Of a stretch of DNA of 64,000 nucleotides, positions 35,224-44,154 are shown piece after piece. Under the pieces are notes generated by a model that saw only the letters and a list, made by a program, of their open reading frames with translations, ran no database searches and had not been told where the DNA came from. Numbering within the stretch: position 1 is the first letter of the stretch; each line of letters starts with the position of its first letter. This DNA is from Teichococcus rhizosphaerae (GTDB lineage: Bacteria; Pseudomonadota; Alphaproteobacteria; Acetobacterales; Acetobacteraceae). The stretch lies in the NCBI RefSeq assembly GCF_002631185.1, contig NZ_PDNU01000002.1:1-64000 (forward strand). Direction: 5' to 3'. The translations under genes were made by a program, and so were the position numbers.

Positions 35224-37547
35224 GCGGCGAGGCGCCGGGCCCCGGCCGCGGGGAGGAGGGCGCCGCCTCCTCCCGGCCTTCCTGGGCCCGGCGGCTGATG
35301 GACCTGATGTTCGGCCGCGCCATGACGCTGGCGCTGGCGGTGGGCGCGCTGCTGCTCGGCATCGGCACCTTCACCCTGCTCTCGGGCGGCAGCCCCTTCG
35401 GCCCGACGCGGCCGGGGCAGGTGGTGGCCATGGTGCTGGTCAACGCCGCCTTCCTGCTGCTGCTGCTGGCCTCCCTGACGGCGCGGCTGGTGCGGATGTG
35501 GGCGGAGCGGCGGCGCGGCTCGGCCGGGTCGCGGCTGCATGTGCGGCTGGTCATGCTGTTCAGCGTGGTGGCGGTGGTGCCGGCGCTGCTGGTGGCCACC
35601 TTCGCCGCCGTGTTCTTCAACCTCGGCATCCAGGCCTGGTTCAGCGACCGGGTGCGCGAGACGCTGGAGGCCAGCCTCGTCGCCTCCCGCGCCTATCTGG
35701 ACGAGCACCGCAACACCATCCGCGCCGACGCGCTGGCCATGGCGGCCGACCTCAACCGCAACGGGCGCCTGCTGGACGACAACCAGTATGTCTTCGCGCG
35801 CATCCTGGCCAGCCACACGGCGCTGCGGGGGCTCACGGAGTCGATCGTCTTCGAGCCGGTGCTGAACCGCGTGGTCAGCCATGCGGGGCTCACCACCACC
35901 GCGGTGCTGAGCCCGCTGCCCGCCTGGGCCATGGAGGTGGCGCGCAGCGGCGAGGTGGCGGTGCTGCCGGGGGAGAGCGAGGAAGGGCGGGTGCGCGCCC
36001 TGGTGGAGCTGGACATCGGCCCGGGGCTGATGCTGCTGATCGGGCGCCCCGTCGATCCGGGCGTGATCGAGCACATGCAGCGGACGGAGCTGGCCTTCCA
36101 GCAATACGACCAGCTCGACCGCAACCGTTCGGGGCTGCAGGTCACCTTCGCCATGATCTTCGCCATCGCCGCGCTGCTGGTGCTGATGGCGGCGGTGCTG
36201 ATCGGCCTCGTCATCGCCAACCAGATCGCGCGGCCGCTCTCCCGCCTCATCGTGGCCGCCGAGCGGGTGCGGGGCGGCGACCTGTCGGTGCGGGTGACGG
36301 AGGGGCAGGGGGATGACGAGGTCGGCTCCCTCAGCCGCGCCTTCAACCGCATGACCAACCAGCTCGCCGCCCAGCGCAGCGAGCTGATGGAGGCCTACCG
36401 CCAGATCGACGAGCGGCGCCGCTTCACCGAGACGGTGCTGTCCGGCGTCTCGGCCGGCGTGGTGGGGCTCGACATCGAGGGCCGCATCAACCTGCCCAAC
36501 CGCCGCGCCAGCGAGCTGCTGGGGCTGGAGCTGGAAAGCGAGCTGGGCGTGCCGCTGAGCCAGGTGGTGCCCGAGTTCGCGCCGCTGCTGGAGCCGGTGC
36601 TGGCGGCGCCGGACCGGCCGCGCACGGGCGAGATCCGCATCGGCCCCGCCAGCGAGCGGCGGACGCTGATGGCGCGGATCGGCGCCGAGATCCAGCGCGG
36701 CGAGGTGGTGGGCTTCGTCGTCACCTTCGACGACATCACCGAGTTGCTCTCGGCCCAGCGCAAGGCCGCCTGGTCCGACGTGGCGCGGCGCATCGCGCAC
36801 GAGATCAAGAACCCGCTCACCCCCATCCAGCTTTCCGCCGAGCGGCTGAAGCGGCGCTACCTCAAGGAGATCCAGTCCGACCCCGAGACCTTCAAGGCCT
36901 GCACCGACACCATCGTGCGCCAGGTGGGCGACATCGGGCGGATGGTGGACGAGTTCTCCGCCTTCGCCCGGATGCCGCAGCCGGTGATCCGCCCCGAGCC
37001 GCTGGCGCAGATGGCCCGCGAGGCGCTGATCCTGCAGCAGAACGCCCATCACGATCTCGTCTACACCACCCGCATCCCCGAGGAGCTGCCGCGCGTGCCC
37101 TGCGACCGGCGGCTGATCGGGCAGGCGCTGACCAACCTGCTCTCGAACGCCGCCGATGCCGTGGTCGCCCGCCTGCAGGCCGAGGCGGCGGAGGGGCGGG
37201 AGCCCGAGCCCGGCGCCATCGCCCTGTCCGTCGAGCCGCAGGGGGAGTGGGTGACGCTGGCGGTGGAGGACAACGGCATCGGCCTGCCCCAGGGCGAGGA
37301 GCGGGAGCGGATCACGGAACCGTATGTGACGCATAAACCAAAAGGGACTGGCCTTGGTCTTGCCATCGTCAAGAAGATCATGGAGGACCATGGGGGGCGG
37401 CTGTTGCTGACCGAGCGGGAGGCAACGAAAGACGGCCCCGCGCGTGGTACCCGTGCGGCGCTGGTTCTGCCCCTGCGCGGCGCGGCGGAGGGTGCCGGTA
37501 CGGACATGGCGGGAAAGACCACGGAGATGCAACGGCATGGCGCATGA
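35220..37547 (+). CDS. ntrY: Nitrogen/redox sensor histidine kinase NtrY
   Basis: Encodes 775 aa. About four N-terminal membrane spans flank a periplasmic sensor part; HAMP (around 325-380), PAS (about 395-500), HisKA with H527 in [21 protein letters not shown], and a HATPase ([25 protein letters not shown]). NtrY works with NtrX in nitrogen, redox and envelope control in alphaproteobacteria. It begins with a GTG overlapping the ntrC stop. In the G-box region (about 37311-37370) codons become AT-rich (CAT AAA CCA AAA). It overlaps ntrX by 11 nt. Confidence 0.95.
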
Positions 37548-38937
37548 TATCCTGATCGTCGATGACGAGCCGGACATCCGCGCGCTGATCGAGGGCATCC
37601 TTTCGGACGAGGGCTACGACACCCGCGTCGCGCAGAACTCGGACACCGCCCTGGCGGCCTTCCGCGCCCGCCGGCCGAGCCTCGTGATCCTCGACATCTG
37701 GCTGCAGAACTCGCGCCTCGACGGGCTCGGCATCCTGGAGGCCATGCAGCGCGAGGAGCCGCAGGTGCCGGTGGTGATGATCTCCGGCCACGGCACCATC
37801 GAGACGGCGGTGCAGGCGATCCAGCAGGGTGCCTACGACTTCATCGAGAAGCCCTTCAAGTCGGACCGGCTGATCCTGATCGCCGAGCGGGCGCTGGAGG
37901 CGGCGCGGCTGAAGCGGGAGGTGAGCGAGCTGAAGCTGCGCGCCGGGCCGGAAACCGAGCTGCTCGGCACCTCCTCCCTGATCAGCCAGCTTCGCGGCGC
38001 CATCGACCGCGTGGCGCCGACCGGCAGCCGGGTGCTGATCTCGGGCCCGGCCGGCGCCGGCAAGGAGGTGGCGGCGCGGATGATCCATGCCCGCTCGCGC
38101 CGCAGCAACGAGCCCTTCGTCGCGCTGAACTGCGCCACGCTGAACCCGGGCCGCTTCGAGGAGGAGCTGTTTGGCGTGGAGGCGGCGGCGGACGGGCAGG
38201 GGGCGCCCCGCCGCGCCGGCGTGCTGGAGCGCGCCCATGGCGGCACGCTGCTGCTGGACGAGGTGGCGGACATGCCGCTGGAAACCCAGGGCAAGATCGT
38301 CCGCGCACTACAGGAGCAGGGCTTCGAGCGGGTCGGCGGCGCCACGCGGGTGAAGGTGGATGTGCGGGTGCTGGCCACCACCAACCGTGACCTGGCCGCC
38401 GAGATCACGGCCGGGCGCTTCCGCGAGGATCTCTATTACCGCCTCGCCGTGGTGCCGCTGCGGGTGCCCTCGCTGCGCGAGCGGCGGGAGGACGTGCCGG
38501 TGCTGGCCCGCCACTTCATGGCCCGCTCGGCCGAAAGCTCCGGCGTGCCGGCGCGCGAGCTGTCCGAGGACGTGCTGGCGGCGATGCAGGCCTATGACTG
38601 GCCGGGCAATGTGCGCCAGCTCCGCAACCTGGTGGACTGGCTGCTGATCATGGCGCCGGGCGGCCCCGGCGAGCCGATCCGCCCCGAGATGCTGCCGCCC
38701 GAGGTGGGCTCGGCCGCGCCCGCCGCGCTGAAGCTCGACCGCTCCTCCGAGATCATGACCCTGCCGCTGCGCGAGGCGCGCGAGCTGTTCGAGCGGCAGT
38801 ACCTGGAGGCGCAGCTGCTGCGCTTCGGCGGCAACATCAGCCGCACGGCCAACTTCGTCGGCATGGAGCGCAGCGCGCTGCACCGCAAGCTGAAGTTCCT
38901 GGGCGTGCAGGCCGAGGACCGCGCCGCGCCGGGCTGA
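37537..38937 (+). CDS. ntrX: Response regulator NtrX
   Basis: Encodes 466 aa. A receiver domain with D53 (ILDIWLQNSRLDG) and K105, an AAA+ domain with Walker A GPAGAGKE (170-177), Walker B LLLDEVAD, and a C-terminal Fis-type HTH (ISRTANFVGMERSALHRKLK). The GAFTGA sigma-54 contact loop is missing: after EELFG (about 209-213) comes VEAAADGQGAPRRAGVLE. This is usual for alphaproteobacterial NtrX, which is thought to act on sigma-70-type promoters. The start inside the end of ntrY (11-nt overlap) implies coupling. A terminator follows the stop. Confidence 0.95.
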   Translation: MAHDILIVDDEPDIRALIEGILSDEGYDTRVAQNSDTALAAFRARRPSLVILDIWLQNSRLDGLGILEAMQREEPQVPVVMISGHGTIETAVQAIQQGAYDFIEKPFKSDRLILIAERALEAARLKREVSELKLRAGPETELLGTSSLISQLRGAIDRVAPTGSRVLISGPAGAGKEVAARMIHARSRRSNEPFVALNCATLNPGRFEEELFGVEAAADGQGAPRRAGVLERAHGGTLLLDEVADMPLETQGKIVRALQEQGFERVGGATRVKVDVRVLATTNRDLAAEITAGRFREDLYYRLAVVPLRVPSLRERREDVPVLARHFMARSAESSGVPARELSEDVLAAMQAYDWPGNVRQLRNLVDWLLIMAPGGPGEPIRPEMLPPEVGSAAPAALKLDRSSEIMTLPLREARELFERQYLEAQLLRFGGNISRTANFVGMERSALHRKLKFLGVQAEDRAAPG

Positions 38938-38950
38938 GGCTGCGGCGCAG

Positions 38951-38982
38951 GGCCGGGAAGGGCGGCCTTTCCAGCCTTTTTT
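38951..38982 (+). terminator. Terminator of the dusB–ntrBCYX operon
   Basis: A GGC…GCC outer stem with an inner GGAAGG/CCTTTCC stem (one bulged T, GCGG loop) is followed by six Ts, 14 nt after the ntrX stop. Confidence 0.6.
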
Positions 38983-39062
38983 GCGCGCCGCGCCATTGCC
39001 CGTGCGGGCCGATGGCGCGAAGCTGCGCGCTTCCCGCGAACCACGAGGAAGAGAGTCAGGGC

Positions 39063-39935
39063 ATGTCCCGCATCGCCTATGTCAATGGCCGCTACGTCCC
39101 GCAGCGCGAGGCCAGCGTGAATGTCGAGGATCGCGGCTACCAGTTCGGCGATGGCATCTATGAGGTGGTCCATCTCTATGGCGGCCGCTTCATCGACGAG
39201 GACCGGCACCTGGACCGGCTGGAGCGTTCGCTGCGCGAGATCCGCCTGCCCATGCCGCTGACGCGCCAGGCGCTGTCCCATGTGCTGCGCGAGGTGGCGC
39301 GCCGCAACCGCGTGACCGAGGGGCTGCTCTACATGCAGGTCACGCGCGGCGTGGCGCGGCGCGACCATCCCTTTCCGGCCACCCCCGTGGCGCCGGCGCT
39401 GGTGGTGACGGTCAAGCGCATCGCGCCCTATCCGGCGAGCGTGGACAACTGGGGGGCGGGAGCGATCACCCTGCCGGACCTGCGCTGGGCGCGGCGGGAC
39501 ATCAAGAGCGTGAACCTGCTGCCCAACGTGCTGGCCCGCCAGGCCGCGCGCGAGCAGGGCGCGGCCGAGGCCATCCTCTACGAGGAGGCGACGGGCGTCG
39601 TCACGGAAGGGGCGGCCACCAGCTTCTGGATCGTCGATGAGCAGGGCGTCATCCGCACCCGGCCGCTCTCGCACGATATCCTGCCGGGCTGCACCCGCGC
39701 CGCGCTGATGGCGGAGCTGCGCGAGGCGGGCATCGGCTTCTCCGAGGCGCCCTTCACGCTCGACGAGGTGCGGCGCGCGCGCGAGGCCTTCATCACCTCC
39801 GCCACCTCCTTCGTGAAGCCGATCGTGCGGATCGACGGCCAGGAGGTGGGCGACGGCAAGCCCGGCCCCGTCACCCGCCAGCTCTTCGACATCTTCGCGC
39901 GCCATGTGAAGGGCGCCGTGAAGAACGCGGCGTGA
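39063..39935 (+). CDS. dat: D-amino-acid aminotransferase
   Basis: Encodes 290 aa, a PLP enzyme of fold type IV. It interconverts D-alanine and D-glutamate type amino acids, giving peptidoglycan precursors. Features: YVNGRYVPQREASVNVEDRGYQFGDGIYEV, the PLP lysine K148 in RRDIKSVNLL, EAILYEEATGVVTEGAATSFWIV, and FITSATSFVKPI. The family also includes branched-chain aminotransferase and ADC lyase, but the D-specific LPNVLARQ and length favour Dat. A dat gene between ntrX and hfq is a known alphaproteobacterial arrangement. Its stop overlaps the GTG of the HAD gene. Confidence 0.9.
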   Translation: MSRIAYVNGRYVPQREASVNVEDRGYQFGDGIYEVVHLYGGRFIDEDRHLDRLERSLREIRLPMPLTRQALSHVLREVARRNRVTEGLLYMQVTRGVARRDHPFPATPVAPALVVTVKRIAPYPASVDNWGAGAITLPDLRWARRDIKSVNLLPNVLARQAAREQGAAEAILYEEATGVVTEGAATSFWIVDEQGVIRTRPLSHDILPGCTRAALMAELREAGIGFSEAPFTLDEVRRAREAFITSATSFVKPIVRIDGQEVGDGKPGPVTRQLFDIFARHVKGAVKNAA

Positions 39936-40606
39936 GCGTGGCGGACCTGCCCGTCCCGCGGGCAATCCTGTGGGACTGGGACAACACGCTGGTGGATGCC
40001 TGGGCCGGTGTGCAGGCGGGGATGAACGCCGCGCTGCGCGGCTTCGGCATGCCGGAATGGAGCATCGGGGAGGTGCGGGCGCGTGCCCGGCTCTCGCTCC
40101 GCGACGCCTTTCCGGCGATCTTCGGGGATGAATGGGGGCGGGCGCGGGAGCTGTTCTACGCCGAGGTGCGCGCCCGCCACCTGGAGGTGCTGAACCCGCT
40201 CCCCGGCACGCTGGAGGCGCTGGAGGCGGCAAGCCCCTGGCCGCTCGGCATCGTCTCCAACAAGCAGGGGCCGATCCTGCGGCGCGAGGCGGAGCATCTG
40301 GGCTGGGCGCCGCGCTTCGGCGCGCTGGTGGGGGCGGGGGACGCGGCGGAGGACAAGCCCGCCGCGGCGCCCGTGCTGATGGCGCTGGAAAGGCTGGGCG
40401 TGGCACCGGGGCCGGAGGTCTGGTTCATCGGCGACACGGGCGTGGACATGCGGGCGGCGCGGGCCGCGGGCTGCGCCGCCGTGCTGCTGGGGGACGCCGC
40501 GCATGACGGGGGGGTGGCGGCGCTGGCCCCGGATGCGGTTTTCGCGGATGGCCATGCGCTCGCCAAATGCTTGCGCGGCCTTGCCAAGACACCCCTGCCT
40601 GCGTGA
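39932..40606 (+). CDS. HAD-family hydrolase (phosphoglycolate phosphatase-like)
   Basis: Encodes 224 aa. HAD motif I is WDWDNTLVD (nucleophile D15, acid D17), motif II Ser in GIVSNKQG, motif III the Lys in EDKPAAAP, and motif IV in WFIGDTGVDM. The cap is helical (C1), as in Gph and beta-phosphoglucomutase. A substrate cannot be assigned with confidence; small-molecule phosphate esters such as phosphoglycolate are the usual ones. It starts with a GTG overlapping the dat stop, so it is coupled to dat. Confidence 0.88.
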   Translation: MSVADLPVPRAILWDWDNTLVDAWAGVQAGMNAALRGFGMPEWSIGEVRARARLSLRDAFPAIFGDEWGRARELFYAEVRARHLEVLNPLPGTLEALEAASPWPLGIVSNKQGPILRREAEHLGWAPRFGALVGAGDAAEDKPAAAPVLMALERLGVAPGPEVWFIGDTGVDMRAARAAGCAAVLLGDAAHDGGVAALAPDAVFADGHALAKCLRGLAKTPLPA

Positions 40607-40619
40607 TCTTGCGGGCGAA

Positions 40620-40642
40620 CCGGCGGGCACCCCGCCCGCCGG
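40620..40642. terminator. Hairpin between HAD gene and hfq
   Basis: CCGGCGGGC–ACCCC–GCCCGCCGG is a perfect 9-bp inverted repeat 14 nt after the HAD stop, directly followed by a second smaller one (GGGGCGACGCCCC). No T tract. It separates the dat unit from hfq. Confidence 0.4.
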
Positions 40643-40723
40643 GGCGACGCCCCGTCCGCACGCGAAGGCCGCGAAAAACGGCCCGCCAGGGGTGACCCGC
40701 CAAGAACAAGAAGGACCGAGCCC

Positions 40724-41068
40724 ATGGCCGCCGAGAAGTCCCAAAATGTTCAGGACGTCTTCCTGAACCATGTCCGCAAGAGCAAGACGCCCGTCACCAT
40801 CTTCCTGGTCAACGGCGTGAAGCTCCAGGGCATCATCACCTGGTTCGACAATTTCTCCGTCCTGCTGCGCCGGGACGGTCACACCCAGCTGGTCTACAAG
40901 CACGCCATCAGCACCGTCATGCCGGGCGCGCCGATCATGCTGTTCGATGCCACGGCCGCCGGTGCCGGCGCCACCCCGGGCGCGTCCCAGGGCGGCACCG
41001 TCTCCGTGACGCGCGAAGGCACCATGACACTGCAACGCGAGGTCAACCCTGTCGGCTCCTCCGACTGA
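40724..41068 (+). CDS. hfq: RNA chaperone Hfq
   Basis: Encodes 114 aa. The Sm core spans about residues 8-72: Sm1 [24 protein letters not shown] and Sm2 YKHAIST, with [10 protein letters not shown] at the proximal-face helix. Hfq hexamers bind sRNAs and A- or U-rich mRNA sites. Most alphaproteobacterial Hfq proteins end near 80 residues; here ~40 extra C-terminal residues (Gly/Ala/Thr-rich, then [15 protein letters not shown]) resemble the disordered tails known in some families. ATG 40724 has AAGGA about 9 nt upstream. hflX follows in the conserved order. Confidence 0.96.
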   Translation: MAAEKSQNVQDVFLNHVRKSKTPVTIFLVNGVKLQGIITWFDNFSVLLRRDGHTQLVYKHAISTVMPGAPIMLFDATAAGAGATPGASQGGTVSVTREGTMTLQREVNPVGSSD

Positions 41069-41159
41069 GAACAACGCGGCGGGGGGCGGCAAGCCCACCC
41101 TCGCCGCCGTTCTGCTGCCCTTCGAGCGCCCGGCGCGCCCGGGCGGCACCGAGGGCGTC

Positions 41160-42404
41160 GTGCCCTTTCCCGAATCCCGCGCCGCCAACCGCGCGGCCGA
41201 GGCGCGGCTGGCCGAGGCCGTGGGCCTCGCCGCCTCGATCGGCCTGACCATCGTCCACAGCGCGGTGTTTCCGCTGCGCGCCCGCCGCCCGGCCACGCTG
41301 CTGGGCGAGGGGCAGGTGGAGATGGCGCGCGAGGCGATCGAGGAGCACCAGATCGGCGTCGTCGTCGTCGATGCGGCGCTGTCGCCCGTGCAGCAGCGCA
41401 ACCTGGAGCGCGCCTGGGGCTGCAAGGTCATCGACCGCACCGGGCTGATCCTGGAGATCTTCGGCGAGCGCGCCCGGACGCGGGAAGGCACGTTGCAGGT
41501 CGAGCTGGCGCATCTGGAATACCAGCGTACCCGGCTCGTCCGCTCCTGGACCCACCTGGAGCGGCAGCGGGGTGGCTTCGGCTTCCTCGGCGGCCCGGGC
41601 GAGAGCCAGATCGAGATCGATCGCCGGCTGATCGGCGAGCGGATCGTCAAGCTCAAGCGCGAGCTGGAGCAGGTGCGGCGCACCCGTGGCCTGCACCGCG
41701 CGGCGCGCACCCGCGTGCCGTTCCCGGTGGTGGCGCTGGTGGGCTATACCAATGCCGGCAAGTCCACGCTGTTCAACGCGCTGACCGGCGCGGGCGTGTT
41801 CGCGCAGGACCAGCTCTTCGCCACGCTCGACCCCACCATGCGGGCCATCCGGCTGCCCTCGGGCCGCACGGTGATCCTGTCCGACACGGTGGGCTTCATC
41901 AGCGACCTGCCGACCCAGCTCATCGAGGCGTTCCGCGCCACGCTGGAGGAGGTGGCCTCGGCCGACATCATCCTGCATGTGCGGGACGTGGCGCATCCGG
42001 ACACCGGCGCGCAGCGGGCCGACGTGATGGGCGTGCTGAACGGCATGGCCAGCGGCCCCGACCCGGCGCTCGACGAGAACTGGCCTGCCCGCACCATCGA
42101 GGTGCTGAACAAGGCCGACCTGCTGGGTGGCGTCGCCGATGTTCCGGGGGGTGACGATGCCGCCTCGGTCGCCGTCTCGGCGCTGACGGGGGAGGGGCTG
42201 GAGGCGCTGCGCGCGGCGCTCGACGCCCGGCTGGCGGCGGGGATGGAGCAGGTGGAATACACCCTCGCCAACAGCGACGGCGCCCGCCTCGCCTGGCTCT
42301 ATGAGCATGGCGAGGTGCTTTCCCGCGAGGATGGGGATGAGAGCGTCCGCCTCAGCGTCCGCATCTCGCCCGCCGACCGTGCCCGCTTCGAGCAGCAGAA
42401 CTGA
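41160..42404 (+). CDS. hflX: GTPase HflX
   Basis: Encodes 414 aa from GTG 41160. HflX splits stalled or heat-damaged 70S ribosomes. The N-terminal domain (LLGEGQVE, VVVDAALSPVQQRNLE), the glycine-rich linker GGFGFLGGPGESQIEIDRRLI, and the G domain with G1 GYTNAGKS (about 195-202), G3 DTVGF and G4 NKAD are all present. Reading upstream in frame gives TLAAVLLPFERP, which looks like the usual first beta strand, but no ATG, GTG or TTG occurs before an in-frame stop at 41025-41027. A CTG at 41049, 6 nt after GAGG, is therefore a possible true start. Confidence 0.92.
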   Translation: MPFPESRAANRAAEARLAEAVGLAASIGLTIVHSAVFPLRARRPATLLGEGQVEMAREAIEEHQIGVVVVDAALSPVQQRNLERAWGCKVIDRTGLILEIFGERARTREGTLQVELAHLEYQRTRLVRSWTHLERQRGGFGFLGGPGESQIEIDRRLIGERIVKLKRELEQVRRTRGLHRAARTRVPFPVVALVGYTNAGKSTLFNALTGAGVFAQDQLFATLDPTMRAIRLPSGRTVILSDTVGFISDLPTQLIEAFRATLEEVASADIILHVRDVAHPDTGAQRADVMGVLNGMASGPDPALDENWPARTIEVLNKADLLGGVADVPGGDDAASVAVSALTGEGLEALRAALDARLAAGMEQVEYTLANSDGARLAWLYEHGEVLSREDGDESVRLSVRISPADRARFEQQN

Positions 42405-42421
42405 CCGCGACAGGGAACCCC

Positions 42422-43249
42422 ATGCGCTTCAACGACAAGATGGCGGCCGAGGTCGCCACCCTGCTGCGGGACGCCTCGCTGGCCGAGATCAAGCCGCGCT
42501 TCCGCCGCCTGGCGAGCGGTGCCATCCGCGCCAAGAGCAGCGCCACGGACCTGGTGACGGATGCGGACGAGGCGGCGGAGCGCGTCATCACCGCCGCGCT
42601 GGCCGAGTGCTTCCCCGGCTGCGTGGTGGTGGGCGAGGAGGCCTGCGCCGCCGATGCCGGCGTGCTGGGCCGCCTGGCGGGGGCGGACCTCGCCTTCGTG
42701 GTGGACCCGGTGGACGGCACCGCCAACTTCGCCGCCGGCGTGCCGCTGTTCGGCTGCATGGCGGCGGCGGTGGTGAAGGGCGAGGTGGTGGCTGCCTGGA
42801 TCCACGACCCGATGGGCGACGACACCGCCATTGCGCTGCGGGGCGAGGGGGCCTGGATCGAGGCGCCGGACGGGCACCGGGTGGCGCTGCGGGTGGCGCC
42901 GCCGGCACCGGTGGAGCGGATGATCGCTGCCGTGTCCTGGACCTATATCGAGGAGCCGGTTCGCTCGCAGCTGACGGCGCGGCTGCCGCGCTTCGCGGGC
43001 GGCGTGCATTTCCGCTGCGCCGCCCATGAGTACCGGCTGCTGGCCACGGGCAACGCCCATGTCGCCGTCTACAACCGCCTGATGCCCTGGGACCATCTGC
43101 CGGGCTGGCTGCTGCACCGGGAGGCGGGCGGCCACAGCGCCCGCTTCGACGGCAGCGAGTACCGCCCCGAGCACACGGGCGGCGGGCTGATCGCCGCACC
43201 AGACAAGGCAAGCTGGGAGGCGGCGCGCGAGGCGCTGCTCGGCGCCTAG
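42422..43249 (+). CDS. Inositol monophosphatase-family phosphatase
   Basis: Encodes 275 aa. The metal-site motifs are GEE (71-73) and DPVDGTANF (D95, D98), and the C-terminal motif is WDHLPGWLLHREAGG. The usual form of the last motif is WD.AAG…EAGG; here the Ala-Ala-Gly is Leu-Pro-Gly, while the metal-binding Asp is kept. Members act on inositol phosphates, PAP/CysQ substrates, histidinol phosphate or fructose bisphosphate, so the substrate is not predicted. The ATG is 17 nt after the hflX stop, suggesting co-transcription with hfq–hflX. It converges with mazG. Confidence 0.88.
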   Translation: MRFNDKMAAEVATLLRDASLAEIKPRFRRLASGAIRAKSSATDLVTDADEAAERVITAALAECFPGCVVVGEEACAADAGVLGRLAGADLAFVVDPVDGTANFAAGVPLFGCMAAAVVKGEVVAAWIHDPMGDDTAIALRGEGAWIEAPDGHRVALRVAPPAPVERMIAAVSWTYIEEPVRSQLTARLPRFAGGVHFRCAAHEYRLLATGNAHVAVYNRLMPWDHLPGWLLHREAGGHSARFDGSEYRPEHTGGGLIAAPDKASWEAAREALLGA

Positions 43250-43267
43250 AGCAGTTTCCCGACCCGT

Positions 43268-43286
43268 CCGGCGGGGCTTGCGCCGG
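43268..43286. terminator. Hairpin between convergent phosphatase and mazG genes
   Basis: CCGGCG–GGGCTTG–CGCCGG sits within the 42-bp gap between the two convergent stops, a place where a bidirectional terminator would be useful. There is no T tract on either side. Confidence 0.35.
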
Positions 43287-43291
43287 GCGGA

Positions 43292-44092
43292 TCAGCCCTC
43301 CATCCGCTTCACCTGCTGCCAAAGGGCCTCCATCCGCTCCAGCCCGGCATCGGCCGGGCTCTGGCCCTCCGTGGAGAGATGCGCCTCCACCGCGTTGAAG
43401 CGGCGCTCGAACTTGGCATTGGCGCCGCGCAGGCAGGCCTCGGGGTCGAGGTCCAGCTTGCGGGCGAGGTTGGCCAGCACGAACAGCATATCGCCCAGCT
43501 CGTCCGCCAGCCGCTCGGGCTCGGCGCCGGGCAGCTCGGCGCGCAACTCGGCTGTTTCCTCGGCCAGCTTGTCCAGCACTGCCTCGGCGTCCGGCCAGTC
43601 GAAGCCCACGCGCGCGGCGCGGCGGGTCAGCTTGGCGGCGCGCGTCAGGGCGGGCAGGGCGGCGGGAATGCCGGCCAGGGTGCCCGTCTCGGCGCGGGCG
43701 GCGCGCTCGGCCTGCTTCTGGACTTCCCAGGCCTGGTTCTGCATGGCGGTGTCGCGCGCCGCGGCCTCGCCGAACACATGCGGATGGCGGCGGATCATCT
43801 TGTCGGAGATGGTGTCCGCCACGGCGGTGAAGTCGAAGGCGCCGGCCTCGCGCGCCATCTGCGCGTGATAGACGACCTGGAAGAGCAGGTCGCCCAGCTC
43901 GTCCTGCAGTGCCGGCATGTCGGCGCGCTGGATGGCATCCGCCACCTCGTAGGCTTCCTCGATGGTGTAGGGCGCGATCGAGGCGAAGTCCTGCTCCCGG
44001 TCCCAGGGGCAGCCATCGGGCGCGCGCAGCCGGGCCATGATGGCGAGGAGGCGGGCGAGTGCCTGGGCGGGGTCCCGGGAGGCGTCATCCAC
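43292..44092 (-). CDS. mazG: Nucleoside triphosphate pyrophosphohydrolase MazG
   Basis: Encodes 266 aa, tandem all-alpha MazG domains that hydrolyse NTPs/dNTPs to monophosphates. Each repeat carries its EExxE and ExxD-type metal ligands (IEEAYEVADAI … LQDELGDLLFQVV, and KLAEETAELRAEL … LADELGDMLFVLAN). PDGCPWDREQDFASI is the family's opening signature. I chose GTG 44092 because AAGGA lies about 8 nt upstream; a TTG at 44113 has no Shine-Dalgarno. It lies downstream of the MBL gene after a 62-bp gap that contains a perfect palindrome. Confidence 0.93.
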   Translation of the reverse strand: MDDASRDPAQALARLLAIMARLRAPDGCPWDREQDFASIAPYTIEEAYEVADAIQRADMPALQDELGDLLFQVVYHAQMAREAGAFDFTAVADTISDKMIRRHPHVFGEAAARDTAMQNQAWEVQKQAERAARAETGTLAGIPAALPALTRAAKLTRRAARVGFDWPDAEAVLDKLAEETAELRAELPGAEPERLADELGDMLFVLANLARKLDLDPEACLRGANAKFERRFNAVEAHLSTEGQSPADAGLERMEALWQQVKRMEG

Positions 44093-44132
44093 GGTGTCGA
44101 TCCTTGTCGGCAAGGGCGTTCACGTCAGGCGT

Positions 44133-44146
44133 ATAATGAACATTAT
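44133..44146. promoter_or_regulatory. Perfect AT-rich palindrome upstream of mazG
   Basis: ATAATG-AA-CATTAT is an exact 6-2-6 inverted repeat in a sharply AT-rich 25-bp island, between the MBL stop and the mazG start. It is a candidate operator; I could not fit a convincing -35/-10 pair around it on the minus strand. Confidence 0.4.
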
Positions 44147-44154
44147 GACAATTC

